64,000 nucleotides of DNA. Source: Celeribacter baekdonensis. GTDB taxonomy: Bacteria; Pseudomonadota; Alphaproteobacteria; Rhodobacterales; Rhodobacteraceae. The translations under genes and the position numbers were made by a program. Shown here one piece after another: positions 8,883-18,400 of the stretch. Each line of letters opens with the position of its first letter. Position 1 is the stretch's first letter. The notes beneath the pieces were generated by a model. The model saw only the letters and a program-made list of their open reading frames with translations. It ran no database searches and was not told the origin of the DNA. Where the stretch lies: NCBI RefSeq assembly GCF_003047105.1, contig NZ_CP028477.1, positions 1-64,000 of the forward strand, read 5' to 3'.

Positions 8883-8962
8883 AGCCTCCCCAACGGAAAC
8901 CTCCGGGGCGGCCTCGCGCAACGGTCGCCCTCCCCTTCCCTTAATTCCAAAGGACCAAAGAC

Positions 8963-9346
8963 ATGACACAAGTGAATGATTTCTACACGCAGATGCTCGA
9001 ATCTCAGAGACGGGCTGCCGAACAGCGGGTCGAGACCCGCGCGGCGCTCCTTACCGAGCTGCGCGCCCTCGGTGTGAGGAGCATCAAGGTGCAATACGAA
9101 GGCTACGGCGACTCCGGCAATGTCGAGGATGTCGTCGTGAGCCCTGACACGATCACCCTGACAGAAGAGTTGCGGCACCGGGTCGAAGACTTCGGCTGGG
9201 ACTTCGCCTATGCGCTGAGCCCCGGTTTCGAGAACAACGAAGGCGGCTATGGCGAACTGACCTGGGCGCTCGAGGTGGACAAGATCGGTGTCAGCCACTC
9301 GAACCGCTATATCGAGACCGACACCACCGAACACGAGGGGCTCTGA
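8963..9346 (+). CDS. DUF6878-like small protein
   Basis: The 127-aa product begins with a helical segment (MTQVNDFYTQMLESQRRAAE). An alpha/beta core follows, with IKVQYEGYGDSGNVEDVVVS and a C-terminal NNEGGYGELTWALEVDKIGV. The GYGDSG and GGYGE pair is the pattern I associate with DUF6878; that family number is from memory and should be checked. Function is unknown. It ends one nucleotide before the next ATG, so the two genes are translationally coupled. Confidence 0.6.
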   Translation: MTQVNDFYTQMLESQRRAAEQRVETRAALLTELRALGVRSIKVQYEGYGDSGNVEDVVVSPDTITLTEELRHRVEDFGWDFAYALSPGFENNEGGYGELTWALEVDKIGVSHSNRYIETDTTEHEGL

Positions 9347-9347
9347 C

Positions 9348-9824
9348 ATGGCGCATCCCCTCCACCACGCCGAAAGCTCTGCCCGCAAGTTCGGCGGCGT
9401 GCCTGAAGATTATCAGCATGTGCATGACTGGTTTGACTCATCCAAAGAGCACCTCGCGATCTTTACGCATCGTGCACACCGGCACCACGCGCTCGGGATC
9501 TTCGAGGCCGAACGACTGTTTGGGCGCAGCCTGACCAACAGCGCTGGCCGGGTCGTCCCGATCCGCTGGATTGGTGAGCAGCATGTGCGCGAAGACTGTC
9601 AGGGCCGTATTCCATCGCTGGCGGATTGGCTCGGACGCATTCAGCCGGAACCATGGATGGCCAATGGCCGGATCGACAACGATCCAACGCAGATCGGCAG
9701 CGATCCGCGCGCGGCCTGGATCGAAGCAGTCGCCAATCACCAGACCATTCTCGGCTTTGAGGATTGGCTGCTGAAGGTCTCGGTTGAGCACACCCAGCAT
9801 CGCCAGAACCGCGCCGCCGCCTGA
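9348..9824 (+). CDS. DUF6915-like protein
   Basis: This 158-aa protein is rich in His and Trp: MAHPLHHAESSARKFGGVPE at the start, then VHDWFDSSKEHLAIFTHRAH, RHHALGIFEAERLFG, IRWIGEQHVREDCQGRIPSL and ADWLGRIQPEPWM. It resembles the DUF6915 family (recalled, not searched). The many His residues suggest a metal site, but that is inference. Its ATG follows the stop of the upstream gene by one base, so both are in one operon. Confidence 0.6.
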   Translation: MAHPLHHAESSARKFGGVPEDYQHVHDWFDSSKEHLAIFTHRAHRHHALGIFEAERLFGRSLTNSAGRVVPIRWIGEQHVREDCQGRIPSLADWLGRIQPEPWMANGRIDNDPTQIGSDPRAAWIEAVANHQTILGFEDWLLKVSVEHTQHRQNRAAA

Positions 9825-9866
9825 GCCGCCGGGCGGCAAGCTTACGAACCATCTGACCACGTCCAG

Positions 9867-9905
9867 ATCGACCCGCTCGAGCCGCAACCGGCTCAGCGGG
9901 TCGAT
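9867..9905 (+). terminator. Long intercistronic stem-loop
   Basis: ATCGACCCGCT-C-GAGCCG pairs with CGGCTC-AGCGGGTCGAT around a CAAC loop, giving 17 bp with one bulged C. It is followed by TTCGTTT. It separates the small-gene operon from the gene at 9930. Confidence 0.5.
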
Positions 9906-9929
9906 TTCGTTTCAAGAAAGGAGATCGAG

Positions 9930-10559
9930 ATGCACGACCCGGTCCATCAGGAGGCCTACCAGGGCCACACCATCAAAATCTACCATGATCCCGATACTGA
10001 GAGCCCACGGGAGTGGTCCAATCTCGGCACGCTGATTTGCTGGCACCGACGCTATCGGCTGGGTGACAGCCATCAGTTCGACAACCCCGAGGCGTTCCTG
10101 CGCGACCTCTCGGGCGTCTCGGCGCTGAGGGAACTTTCAATCGAACAGCTGCGCGACCGCGCCGCGCGCAAGGCAATCCTTTTGCCCGTGTTTCTCTATG
10201 ATCACTCTGGCCTCGCGATGAACACCATCGGGTTTCACTGCCCGTGGGATTCCGGTCAGGTGGGCTTCATCTACGTGACGCTCGCGGCGGTCCGGACGGA
10301 GTTTGGCGTGGAACGTGTCACCAAGGCGTTGCGCGAAAAGGCCGAAGACATCCTGCGCGGTGAAATCGTCAGCTACGACGCCTATCTCGACGGGCGGGTC
10401 TATGGCTATGTGATTGAGCAGGACGGCGAAGAGGTCGATGCCTGCTGGGGGGTCGTCGGCGATTATGTGACCGACTGTTTGCCGGAGGCACGGCGTGCGG
10501 TGCCTGATCATGAGCCGAAACAGTCAACATATTCCGATATGGCTCAGGCCCACCCATAG
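9930..10559 (+). CDS. Conserved hypothetical plasmid protein
   Basis: The 209-aa protein starts after AAAGGAG. Visible stretches include HTIKIYHDPDTESPREWSNL, LLPVFLYDHSGLAMNT, FHCPWDSGQVGFIYVTLAAV and YDAYLDGRVYGYVIEQDGEE. It looks like a soluble alpha/beta protein without signal or membrane segments. Similar uncharacterised proteins occur on plasmids and phages, but I can assign no function. It is the last gene of the small-gene run and is followed by an sRNA locus. Confidence 0.6.
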   Translation: MHDPVHQEAYQGHTIKIYHDPDTESPREWSNLGTLICWHRRYRLGDSHQFDNPEAFLRDLSGVSALRELSIEQLRDRAARKAILLPVFLYDHSGLAMNTIGFHCPWDSGQVGFIYVTLAAVRTEFGVERVTKALREKAEDILRGEIVSYDAYLDGRVYGYVIEQDGEEVDACWGVVGDYVTDCLPEARRAVPDHEPKQSTYSDMAQAHP

Positions 10560-10689
10560 GCAAATCGGTCTGCTACGGCGGGCAGGATTTACAGCGCGGC
10601 CTTAGCAAGCTTGATGTTCCGTCAATGCTGCAATGCAGAAATAACATAGGGCAGCTATTGTGCAGGCGCAGCATGGCCCCTATCTTAAG

Positions 10690-10775
10690 TCATGTGATCA
10701 GTTCCTCCTCCTCCCTGAGCTGATCCAGAATAATCGGCGGCATCCACCTCCTCCCGGATGCCGCCTTTTTATTTT
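10690..10775 (+). ncRNA. Cuckoo-type sRNA with two CCUCCUCCC loops
   Basis: Two hairpins stand in tandem. The first is GATCAGTTC / GAGCTGATC (10696-10725, 9 bp with one G-U), whose loop is CTCCTCCTCCCT. The second is GGCGGCATCC / GGATGCCGCC (10736-10765), a perfect 10-bp stem with loop ACCTCCTCCC and a T-rich tail. Paired hairpins exposing CCUCCUCCC, with the second acting as the Rho-independent terminator, define the alphaproteobacterial cuckoo / CcsR sRNAs. These can act as anti-Shine-Dalgarno sponges and in Rhodobacter are stress-induced. The 5' end is uncertain because I could not fix a promoter. The remaining spacer (10560-10689 and 10776-10901) shows no other feature. Confidence 0.75.
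10736..10774 (+). terminator. Rho-independent terminator of the cuckoo sRNA
   Basis: A perfect 10-bp GC-rich stem with a 10-nt loop is followed by TTTTTATTT. It also serves as the second sRNA hairpin and ends transcription before the convergent gene at 10902. Confidence 0.85.
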
Positions 10776-10901
10776 GTGGCGATTTCACAATCGGCGGATT
10801 CGGGCCACTAAACGCTCAACACTCTGAGGTATCAACAGGTTTTAGAACTCGGTTGTGTTCGATGTCTGGCTGCAGGTCTCTCGAACAGCAACAGAAGTTC
10901 C

Positions 10902-11765
10902 CTACCTGAGACTGGCTTGTAATACGGCGCTCATCGTTTGCGGTGTCCGCCCGAGGATACGTGACAGTGTGGGATCGACCGTTGAGAATTCACCCGCCCG
11001 CGCCGCGCGGTAGTAGCCCAACATAACGGCGGTTGAGCCTTCTGGAACACCGGAGGCCCGCGCATTTGCTTGCAGGACATCTTCGCTGATCAAAACGCGT
11101 TCGACAGGCCTGCCCATTATCTGACCCGCGCGCTCCGCCAGCTCGGCAAGGTCGAGCGCTTCAGCCCCGGTCAACGGCGGCGTCGGGCCGTCAATCACCT
11201 CCTGCCCCGCGAGCAAGGCTGCATCCACCGCAGCGAGATCGTCATGGGTCGTCCACGCGACTTTCCCATCTTGCGGGGCAGCCAATCGCCCCGCTTTCAA
11301 GCCCTTGGCATTCATCATCACGGCACTCGCCGCGTAAAAACCGTGGCGCAAGGCCGTCCATGACATCCCCGATGTCGCGAGCATCGCTTCCGTTGCCGCA
11401 TGATCGCGACCCGGAGAGAAATGCGAGTCCGGCGAACTGGACACCTGACTGGTGTAAAATATGCGTTCCACCCCAATGTCGCGGGCCACGTCGATGGCCG
11501 TCGCGTGTTGTGGCAAAGGATTTCCCCCGCTCGCTGCAGCGTTCGAAGACACGAGAAGCAAGTGTTCGGCCCCGTCCCAAGCGTGGCGCAAACTCTCTGG
11601 ATCGTTATAATCGCCTTGGCGTACGCGCACACCAAGCGCCGTGAATGCCTCGGCATTTGTGGTGTCGCGGACACTGATCCCGATGCGCTCGGCGGCGACG
11701 TGATGCAGCAGATTTTCAACAATTTTGCGGCCAAGCTGGCCCGTTGCCCCGGTCACAATCAACAT
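10902..11765 (-). CDS. NmrA-like NAD(P)-dependent reductase (QorB type)
   Basis: This 287-aa Rossmann protein has the glycine motif MLIVTGATGQLGRKIVENLL at its start, the NmrA/QorB signatures VRQGDYNDPESLRHAWDGAE, HLLLVSSNAAASGGN and VERIFYTSQVSSSPDSHF, and the C-terminal PPLTGAEALDLAELAERAG. Relatives reduce quinones with NAD(P)H or act as redox sensors. ATG 11765 has AAAGGA just upstream, and a longer reading frame to the right is rejected because the glycine motif belongs at the N-terminus. It is divergent from a LysR gene 122 bp away, the usual arrangement for a LysR-controlled reductase, but that regulator is frameshifted. Confidence 0.8.
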   Translation of the reverse strand: MLIVTGATGQLGRKIVENLLHHVAAERIGISVRDTTNAEAFTALGVRVRQGDYNDPESLRHAWDGAEHLLLVSSNAAASGGNPLPQHATAIDVARDIGVERIFYTSQVSSSPDSHFSPGRDHAATEAMLATSGMSWTALRHGFYAASAVMMNAKGLKAGRLAAPQDGKVAWTTHDDLAAVDAALLAGQEVIDGPTPPLTGAEALDLAELAERAGQIMGRPVERVLISEDVLQANARASGVPEGSTAVMLGYYRAARAGEFSTVDPTLSRILGRTPQTMSAVLQASLR

Positions 11766-11887
11766 GGCTTTGTCCTTTCCATTTCTGTTTGCCGGACCCA
11801 CATATCGGCCGGCACCGGTTACACTAGGAGTATCCACTGTTCTTTGTGCCTTTGATAATCTGACAAATATCGAATAGTCTGTTCTCC

Positions 11888-12798
11888 ATGAAGAACAGTA
11901 TATCCCAAGACGATCTGATCGTGTTTTTGACGGTCCTTGACGAGGGGGCTTTCGAGCGGCCGCGCGGCGTCTCGGGGTTGCGCCGTCAAACGTCAGCACG
12001 ACGGTGTCCCGCATCGAGACACAGCTCGGTGTCCCGCTTCTGTTGCGCACGACGCGCAGCATGCGGGCGACGGACCAAGGCCTAGCACTGGCCGCACGGA
12101 TCGCGCCACTGATGGCCGAGGTGCGCGCGGCTTGTGCTGAAACTGCAAGCTCGACGGGTCGGGTGAGCGGCCGGTTGAAGATCAATGTGCCGGGCGCGGT
12201 CATGCCCGATATCCTGCCGCCTATTATGGCCGCGTTTCAGCATCGACACCCGGCTGTGGAGGTCGAGCTTGTTGTCGACAACGGCTTGGTCGATATTGTT
12301 GCGTCTGATTGCGATGCGGGAATTCGCTACGGCGCATCGCTTGAAAAGGACATGATCTCCATCCCCATTGGACCGCGCCGCCAGCAGATCGCGCTCGCCG
12401 CCTCGCCCGCCTATGTGGAGGCACATGGTTGCCCAGAGACTCCTGCACAACTGACCACCCATGATGCGATCCGATATCGCCTGCCGGGTGGGCCTCTGCT
12501 CCCGTGGACATTGCAAGCCGGAGGTAAGGCCATCACGGTCGAGCCTGCCACACGCTTGGTCCTCAGCGTGAATGCCCTGAACTCTGGGTTGAGTTATGCC
12601 AGGGCGGGAATGGGGATCATCGCCATGTTCCGCAATTGGCTCGAGGACGATTTTCGCGCACAGACGCTTGTGCCGATCCTGAAAGAGCACTGGCATCCTT
12701 TGGATGGGCCAAGGCTCTACTACCCCAACCGGTTTACATCCAACGCGTTACGGGCATTCATTGAGACCTGCCAGAGTAAGGTCTCTGGGGATGAATAA
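11888..12798 (+). pseudogene. LysR-family regulator with one early frameshift
   Basis: ATG 11888 starts MKNSISQDDLIVFLTVLDEG, the LysR helix-turn-helix N-terminus. The frame is lost around 11950-11960, and the rest (GVAPSNVSTTVSRIETQLGV onward) continues one frame away for over 260 codons to a natural end at 12798. Restoring a single base before GCGGCCGCGCGGCGTCTC would give AAARRLGVAPSN, the expected sequence. The effector domain looks complete (GRLKINVPGAVMPDILPPIM; AGMGIIAMF). A re-start at ATG 12004 would give a protein lacking most of the DNA-binding domain. It probably controlled the divergent reductase. Confidence 0.75.
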
Positions 12799-12959
12799 GG
12801 TTGCAAATTACCAGTGAAAATTCGGCTGCTAGCACATTCTCTGTGAGCGCTGTTAGGACCTGCCCAAAAGAGCGAGAGGCAGGGCGGGAGGGGTGACCCC
12901 TCCCGGGTGAGAGAGTGCGCACGGGGTTTGGGGCCAACCCTCAACTCCGGAGATTGCCG

Positions 12960-15900
12960 ATGAACGCTTACCCCCATTCCGCCCCGCTTGCGCCCGAGCC
13001 CGAGGCCCCTGTCCGCCCGGAAGCCTCGCGCTTCTCGCACAACCTGATCCAGGCTGCGAAAACCCTCGTGCCGCAGTTCGAAGCGGGCAAACCCGTCGAT
13101 GCTGCAGCCCTGCGCGCCGCGATGGAAGATGCCTTTGGCGCTAGCGACACGAGCGGCGCCTGGGTCTGGAAGGATGCCTATGAGGCAGCCGAGATCGCCC
13201 AGATCCTGATTCTTTGGCGCTACGGCGCATTGATGCAGCGCCAGGCCGCCTCACCGCAGGCCTTCCTCACCATGATCGAACGCCTGGCCAGTCTGGCCCC
13301 GCCCCACACACGACGTTCCGAAGACAGTGTGCGTTTGCAACAATTCTCGACCCCCCTACCCCTTGCGGCCATTGTCGCGCAGGTTGCTGGGCTGCATGCT
13401 GACGATCTGGTGCTCGAGCCCTCGGCGGGCACCGGCATGCTGGCGATCTTCGCGCGGATCGCAGGCGCGCGACTGGCGTTGAACGAGCTTGCGGAAACCC
13501 GCCGCGCCTTGCTGGGGCACCTGTTCCCGAACACCGTCGTGTCGGATCACGATGCCGCCTCGATCGACGATCGTCTCGACCGGTCGATCACGCCTTCTGT
13601 CATCGTAATGAACCCGCCGTTTTCGGCTGCGAACCATGTTGAAGGCCAATTCCGGCAGGCCACCAGCCAGCATGTCCTGTCCGTCTTGGCGCGCCTCGCG
13701 CCGGGTGGGCGCCTTGTCGTCATCACTGGCGAGAGTTTTCGACCTTCCGCGAAATCCTTCCAGTCGACCTTTCAGCGGATCGCTTCAAGCGCCGATGTAG
13801 TGTTTTCCGCCGCGATTGAGGGCAAGGTCTTCGCGCGACATGGCACCACGGTCGACACGCGGCTCACCGTGATCGACAAGTGCGCGGTCGACGAACTTGA
13901 GACCCCAAAGGTCGACATCGACGCCGCCTATCATCCGATCTGTGACACGACCGCTGAACTTCTCTCCGCAGTTCTCACTCATTGCCCCGAGCGCCAGAGT
14001 CCCCAGCCCAGCCCGACTAGTTCGGCGCTATCGGTGCCATCCCGACCGACGCGCATCAACTTGCACGCCCTGCGCAACGCCGCTCGCAAGGAATCTCGTG
14101 CCCTCGCTGAGGAACGGGCAAAGCACCCGTTCGACGACATCGAGACGGCCTTGCTCGACTACCTACCGAAAGCTTGGAGCGAACCCGACGGCACGCTGCA
14201 GGATGCCGTCTACGAAGCCTATGATCTTCAGGCGATCCGGATCGACCGCGCGGCGGAGCATCCGACAGCACTTGTCCAATCCGCCGCCATGGCCTCGGTG
14301 CCACCACCCGTGCCGAGCTACCGTCCCGTCTTGCCGAAGACCCTCGTCGCGGATGGCCTTCTCTCCGCCCCGCAGCTTGAAAGCGTCATTTATGCAGGCA
14401 ATGCGCATCAGACGCATCTCAAGGGCTGGTTCACGCGCGGCGAGATCGAAGGCCATCTGATGGCAGCGGCCGAGGGTGACGAGGGCGCCTTCCGCCTGCG
14501 CAAGGGCTGGTTCTTGGGCGATGGCACCGGCTGCGGCAAGGGCCGGCAAGTTGCGGGCATCATCCTCGACAATTGGCTACAAGGCCGCCGCAGGGCGGTC
14601 TGGGTCTCAAAAAGCGACAAGCTCATCGAAGATGCGCGGCGCGACTGGATGGCGCTCGGGGGGCGCGAGGGCGATATCGTGCCGCTCTCGAAGTTCCGCC
14701 AGGGCAGCGACATCCGCCTGCCCGAGGGTATCCTCTTCGTCACCTATGCCACGCTGCGTTCGGCCGAACGCGAGGGGAAAGCCTCCCGCCTTGACCAGGT
14801 CACGTCTTGGCTCGGCGACGGGTTCGACGGGGTCATTGCTTTCGATGAGAGCCACGCCATGGCGAATGCCGCCGGCGAAAAGTCCGACCGCGGCGACAAG
14901 AAGGCGTCCCAGCAGGGCCTCGCTGGCCTCGCGCTGCAAAATGCCCTGCCCGATGCGCGCGCGCTCTACGTCTCAGCCACCGGCGCGACGGTCGTCGGCA
15001 ATCTCGCCTATGCTGCGCGTCTCGGCCTCTGGGGCACGGGAGATTTCCCCTTTGTGACACGGGCCGAGTTCGTCGCCGCGATGGAGGCCGGTGGCATTGC
15101 CGCCATGGAGATGATCTCGCGCGACCTGAAGGCGCTCGGGCTCTATCTCGCGCGGTCCCTTTCCTATGCCGGGGTCGAATACGACATGCTCGTGCACGAG
15201 CTGACACCCGCCCAAGTCGCGATCTATGACAGTTATGCCGACGCCTATCAGATTATTCACACCAACTTGGAGGCAGCGCTTCAAGCCTCGGGTGTTTCCT
15301 CTGAGACAGGCACGCTAAACGCCCAGGCGAAATCCGCGGCGCGCTCCGCTTTCGAGAGCAACAAGCAGCGCTTCTTCAATCATCTCATCACCGCCATGAA
15401 ATGCCCTTCGCTCATCCGCTCGATCGAAGCGGATCTGGCGGCCGGTCATTCGGCGGTGATCCAGGTCGTCTCGACCAGCGAGGCGGTGATGGAACGCCGC
15501 CTAGAGGACATCCCACCCTCGGAATGGGACGACCTGCAGGTCGATTTTACCCCACGCGAGAACATCATGGACTACCTGATGCACAGCTTCCCGACGCAGC
15601 TCTTCGAGCCCTACACCGACGAAAACGGCGACCTGCGGTCTCGCCCTGCTCTCGACGGCGATGGCAACCCGATCATCTGCCGCGAGGCGGAGCGGCGGCG
15701 GGATGATCTGATCGAGCATCTGGGAGCTCTCGCCCCGGTGCAGGGTGCGCTCGACCAAATCCTTTGGCATTTCGGCGGAGACGCTGTGGCCGAGGTCACG
15801 GGGCGCAAGCGGCGCATCGTGAAGACGCGTGAAGGGCGGCTCAAGGTCGAGAACCGCCCCACCTCCTCCAATCTGGGAGAAACCCAAGCTTTCATGGATG

Positions 15901-17357
15901 ACGCCAAGCGGATCCTGATCTTTTCCGATGCGGGGGGCACCGGGCGCAGCTATCACGCCGATCTCGGGGCAAAGAACCAGCGCCTCAGGGTGCACTACCT
16001 GCTGGAGCCCGGCTGGAAGGCCGACAATGCGATCCAGGGTCTTGGACGCACCAACCGCACAAACCAGGCGCAGCCGCCACTCTTCCGGCCAGTGGCGACC
16101 AATGTGAAAGGCGAGAAGCGGTTTCTCTCCACCATCGCGCGACGTCTCGACACGCTTGGGGCCATCACCAAGGGCCAGCGCGAGACGGGCGGGCAGAACA
16201 TGTTCCGCGCCGAGGACAATCTCGAGAGCCCCTACGCACGCGCGGCGCTGCGGCAGTTCTTCTACAAACTGCGTGCAGGCAAGATCGAGGCCTGTTCCTA
16301 CGCGAAGTTCCAGGAGATGACCGGTCTGACGCTCGATGAGGCGGACGGCACCATGAAAGAAAACCTGCCGCCGATCCAGCAGTTCCTGAACCGCTGTCTG
16401 GCGCTCCGCATCGACATGCAGGACGCGATCTTTGAGGCCTTCGGCGGGTTTCTTTCCGCCATCATCGAGGATGCGCGCCAGGCGGGCACGCTTGATGTCG
16501 GGCTAGAGACCCTGCGCGCGGAAAAGTTCGTGATCACCGATCGTAAGGTCATCTTCGAGCATGAGGCGACTGGCGCTGCGGCCACCGCCCTGACCGTGGA
16601 GCGCACGGATCGCAACGATCCGCTCACCCTGCCCCGGGTCAAGGCCATATGTGCCGATTCAGAAGGCGCGACGCTGTGCTGGAACACGACATCTAAACGC
16701 GCGGCGCTGATGGTGAAGGCGCCGGCCTGCATGGACGAGGACGGCGTGCCGATCCTTCGCGTGAAGCTCCTGCGGCCCATGGCGACCGAGATCCTCGCGC
16801 TCAGCGAGTTCTCGAAATCGCACTGGGATGAGATCGATGATGCGATGTTCGAGCAGCTCTGGCAGGCCGAGGTCGAGGCAGTGCCGGAATTCACCACGTC
16901 GAAAATCACTCTGATCTGCGGTCTTCTGCTGCCGATCTGGGACCGGCTGCCCGTCGACAACATGCGCATCTATCGTCTGCAGACCGAGGATGGAGAACGC
17001 GCCATCGGCCGTCTGGTCAGCCAGGAACAGCTTCTCAATGTTTACGCGCGCCTTGGCCTTGACTGCCAGATCGAGATGTCGCCTCAAGAGGTCTTCGCCG
17101 CGGTCATGGACGCGAAGACGACCCTCAGCCTGCTCTGCGGCTACCAGCTGCGCCGCTCATTGGTCATGGGACAGCCGAGGCTCGAGCTCATCGGCGCGTC
17201 GGGCGCGGCCCTGCCGGGACTGAAAGCCTTGGGTTGCTTCACCGAAGTGATCCAGTGGAAAACGCGGGTGTTCATCCCGGTGGATGGCGTCGATGTGGTG
17301 GCGCGCGTGCTCGCCGAGCATCCGGTTGGCGCCAGCGGTGCGGATGCTGCCGCATGA
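12960..17357 (+). CDS. Strawberry-notch / DarB-like methyltransferase-helicase
   Basis: This 1465-aa two-enzyme protein has an N-terminal DNA-methyltransferase-type fold: motif I LEPSAGTGMLAIFA near residue 150 and motif IV VIVMNPPFSAANH near 217. A superfamily-2 helicase follows, with Walker A GDGTGCGKGRQ near 519, a DESH box (IAFDESHAM) near 627, and helicase-C motifs GGTGRSYHADLG near 992 and IQGLGRTNRTNQ near 1024. Plasmid and phage relatives include P1 DarB, which protects incoming DNA from restriction, so an anti-restriction role during transfer is a fair inference. CCGGAGA lies before ATG 12960. It overlaps the next gene by ATGA. Confidence 0.85.
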   Translation: MNAYPHSAPLAPEPEAPVRPEASRFSHNLIQAAKTLVPQFEAGKPVDAAALRAAMEDAFGASDTSGAWVWKDAYEAAEIAQILILWRYGALMQRQAASPQAFLTMIERLASLAPPHTRRSEDSVRLQQFSTPLPLAAIVAQVAGLHADDLVLEPSAGTGMLAIFARIAGARLALNELAETRRALLGHLFPNTVVSDHDAASIDDRLDRSITPSVIVMNPPFSAANHVEGQFRQATSQHVLSVLARLAPGGRLVVITGESFRPSAKSFQSTFQRIASSADVVFSAAIEGKVFARHGTTVDTRLTVIDKCAVDELETPKVDIDAAYHPICDTTAELLSAVLTHCPERQSPQPSPTSSALSVPSRPTRINLHALRNAARKESRALAEERAKHPFDDIETALLDYLPKAWSEPDGTLQDAVYEAYDLQAIRIDRAAEHPTALVQSAAMASVPPPVPSYRPVLPKTLVADGLLSAPQLESVIYAGNAHQTHLKGWFTRGEIEGHLMAAAEGDEGAFRLRKGWFLGDGTGCGKGRQVAGIILDNWLQGRRRAVWVSKSDKLIEDARRDWMALGGREGDIVPLSKFRQGSDIRLPEGILFVTYATLRSAEREGKASRLDQVTSWLGDGFDGVIAFDESHAMANAAGEKSDRGDKKASQQGLAGLALQNALPDARALYVSATGATVVGNLAYAARLGLWGTGDFPFVTRAEFVAAMEAGGIAAMEMISRDLKALGLYLARSLSYAGVEYDMLVHELTPAQVAIYDSYADAYQIIHTNLEAALQASGVSSETGTLNAQAKSAARSAFESNKQRFFNHLITAMKCPSLIRSIEADLAAGHSAVIQVVSTSEAVMERRLEDIPPSEWDDLQVDFTPRENIMDYLMHSFPTQLFEPYTDENGDLRSRPALDGDGNPIICREAERRRDDLIEHLGALAPVQGALDQILWHFGGDAVAEVTGRKRRIVKTREGRLKVENRPTSSNLGETQAFMDDAKRILIFSDAGGTGRSYHADLGAKNQRLRVHYLLEPGWKADNAIQGLGRTNRTNQAQPPLFRPVATNVKGEKRFLSTIARRLDTLGAITKGQRETGGQNMFRAEDNLESPYARAALRQFFYKLRAGKIEACSYAKFQEMTGLTLDEADGTMKENLPPIQQFLNRCLALRIDMQDAIFEAFGGFLSAIIEDARQAGTLDVGLETLRAEKFVITDRKVIFEHEATGAAATALTVERTDRNDPLTLPRVKAICADSEGATLCWNTTSKRAALMVKAPACMDEDGVPILRVKLLRPMATEILALSEFSKSHWDEIDDAMFEQLWQAEVEAVPEFTTSKITLICGLLLPIWDRLPVDNMRIYRLQTEDGERAIGRLVSQEQLLNVYARLGLDCQIEMSPQEVFAAVMDAKTTLSLLCGYQLRRSLVMGQPRLELIGASGAALPGLKALGCFTEVIQWKTRVFIPVDGVDVVARVLAEHPVGASGADAAA

Positions 17358-18400
17358 GCGCGCGGCGCAGTATCGCAGACCTCTCGGCCGATCTGGCAGA
17401 CCGCGCCGAAAGTTTCTGCCGCCAGTATTTCCCCAAGGGGCGCAAGCAGGGCAATTATTGGCAGGTCGGCGATACCTCTGGCGCCAAGGGTCAGAGCCTC
17501 GCCATCCGGCTCCAGGCGCAAGGTGGTCGTAAAGCCGGGTCCTGGACCGATTACGCGACGGGGCAATATGGCGATCTGATCGACCTGCTGCATGAACGGC
17601 TCGGGTCGGTCACGCTGAAGGAAACGCTGAGGGAGGCCCGGTCCTTCCTCGGCGAGGCCCCCTGCCCTGCCGTACCTCGTGAAACCCCAAGGGCTGAGCG
17701 CCCGGATGCAGCCCCCAGCAAACGCATCGCGCGGGCGCGGAAACTCTTCGCCGCTGGCAAGCCGGTGTTCGGCACATTGGCTGCCACCTATCTGCAAGGG
17801 CGCGGCATCACACGTCTTGGTCCGGCCCTGCGCTATCACCCGCGGGTCTTCCTGCGGCAGGGCGAGGACGACCCGGATCCGCCGCAAAGGGCCCCTGCCC
17901 TGCTCGCGAAGATCACCGACAATCGGGGCCAGATCACCGGATGCGCGCGCACCTATCTCGACCTGTCCACCGGCGGGTTGGCCGAGATCGAGAGCCCTAA
18001 GCGGATCCTCGGGCAACTTCACGGTCATGCCATCCGCTTCTGGTCCGGCATCTCTCGCACTGATCTCATCGTCGGCGAAGGTCTCGAGAACACCCTCTCG
18101 ATCGGCACGGCTCTGCCAGAGTTCGATCTCGCCTCCTGTCTCACCGCCACCCATCTCGGTCTCTTCATCCCGCTGCCGGGGATCAAGCGCATCTGGATCG
18201 CGCGGGACAATGACGAAGCTGGACGTAACGCATCAAAGAGATTACGTAACCGACTGGAATCGCTTGGAATTACCTGTGGTGATCTCGTGCCAAACATGGG
18301 TGATTTCAACGGCTATCTGCGGGCTTTCGGCAAGGATGCGCTGCGCCGGTCCCTGCTCAAGGCCATGAAAGCACAAGGTCTGGAGATTGAGGGCGGCTGA
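17354..18400 (+). CDS. Toprim-domain primase-like protein
   Basis: This 348-aa protein resembles plasmid/phage primase-helicase N-terminal parts. An N-terminal region has FCRQYFPKGRKQGNYWQVGD and GSWTDYATGQYGDLIDLL; a linker follows, with TLAATYLQGRGITRLGPALR; then comes a Toprim core with TDLIVGEGLENTLSIGTALP (catalytic Glu of VGEG), and IKRIWIARDNDEAGRNASKR (the D-x-D of the metal site). There is no helicase domain. Its ATG overlaps the stop of the strawberry-notch gene (ATGA), so the two are co-translated, which supports a joint role in processing or priming transferred single-stranded DNA. Confidence 0.8.
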   Translation: MSARRSIADLSADLADRAESFCRQYFPKGRKQGNYWQVGDTSGAKGQSLAIRLQAQGGRKAGSWTDYATGQYGDLIDLLHERLGSVTLKETLREARSFLGEAPCPAVPRETPRAERPDAAPSKRIARARKLFAAGKPVFGTLAATYLQGRGITRLGPALRYHPRVFLRQGEDDPDPPQRAPALLAKITDNRGQITGCARTYLDLSTGGLAEIESPKRILGQLHGHAIRFWSGISRTDLIVGEGLENTLSIGTALPEFDLASCLTATHLGLFIPLPGIKRIWIARDNDEAGRNASKRLRNRLESLGITCGDLVPNMGDFNGYLRAFGKDALRRSLLKAMKAQGLEIEGG

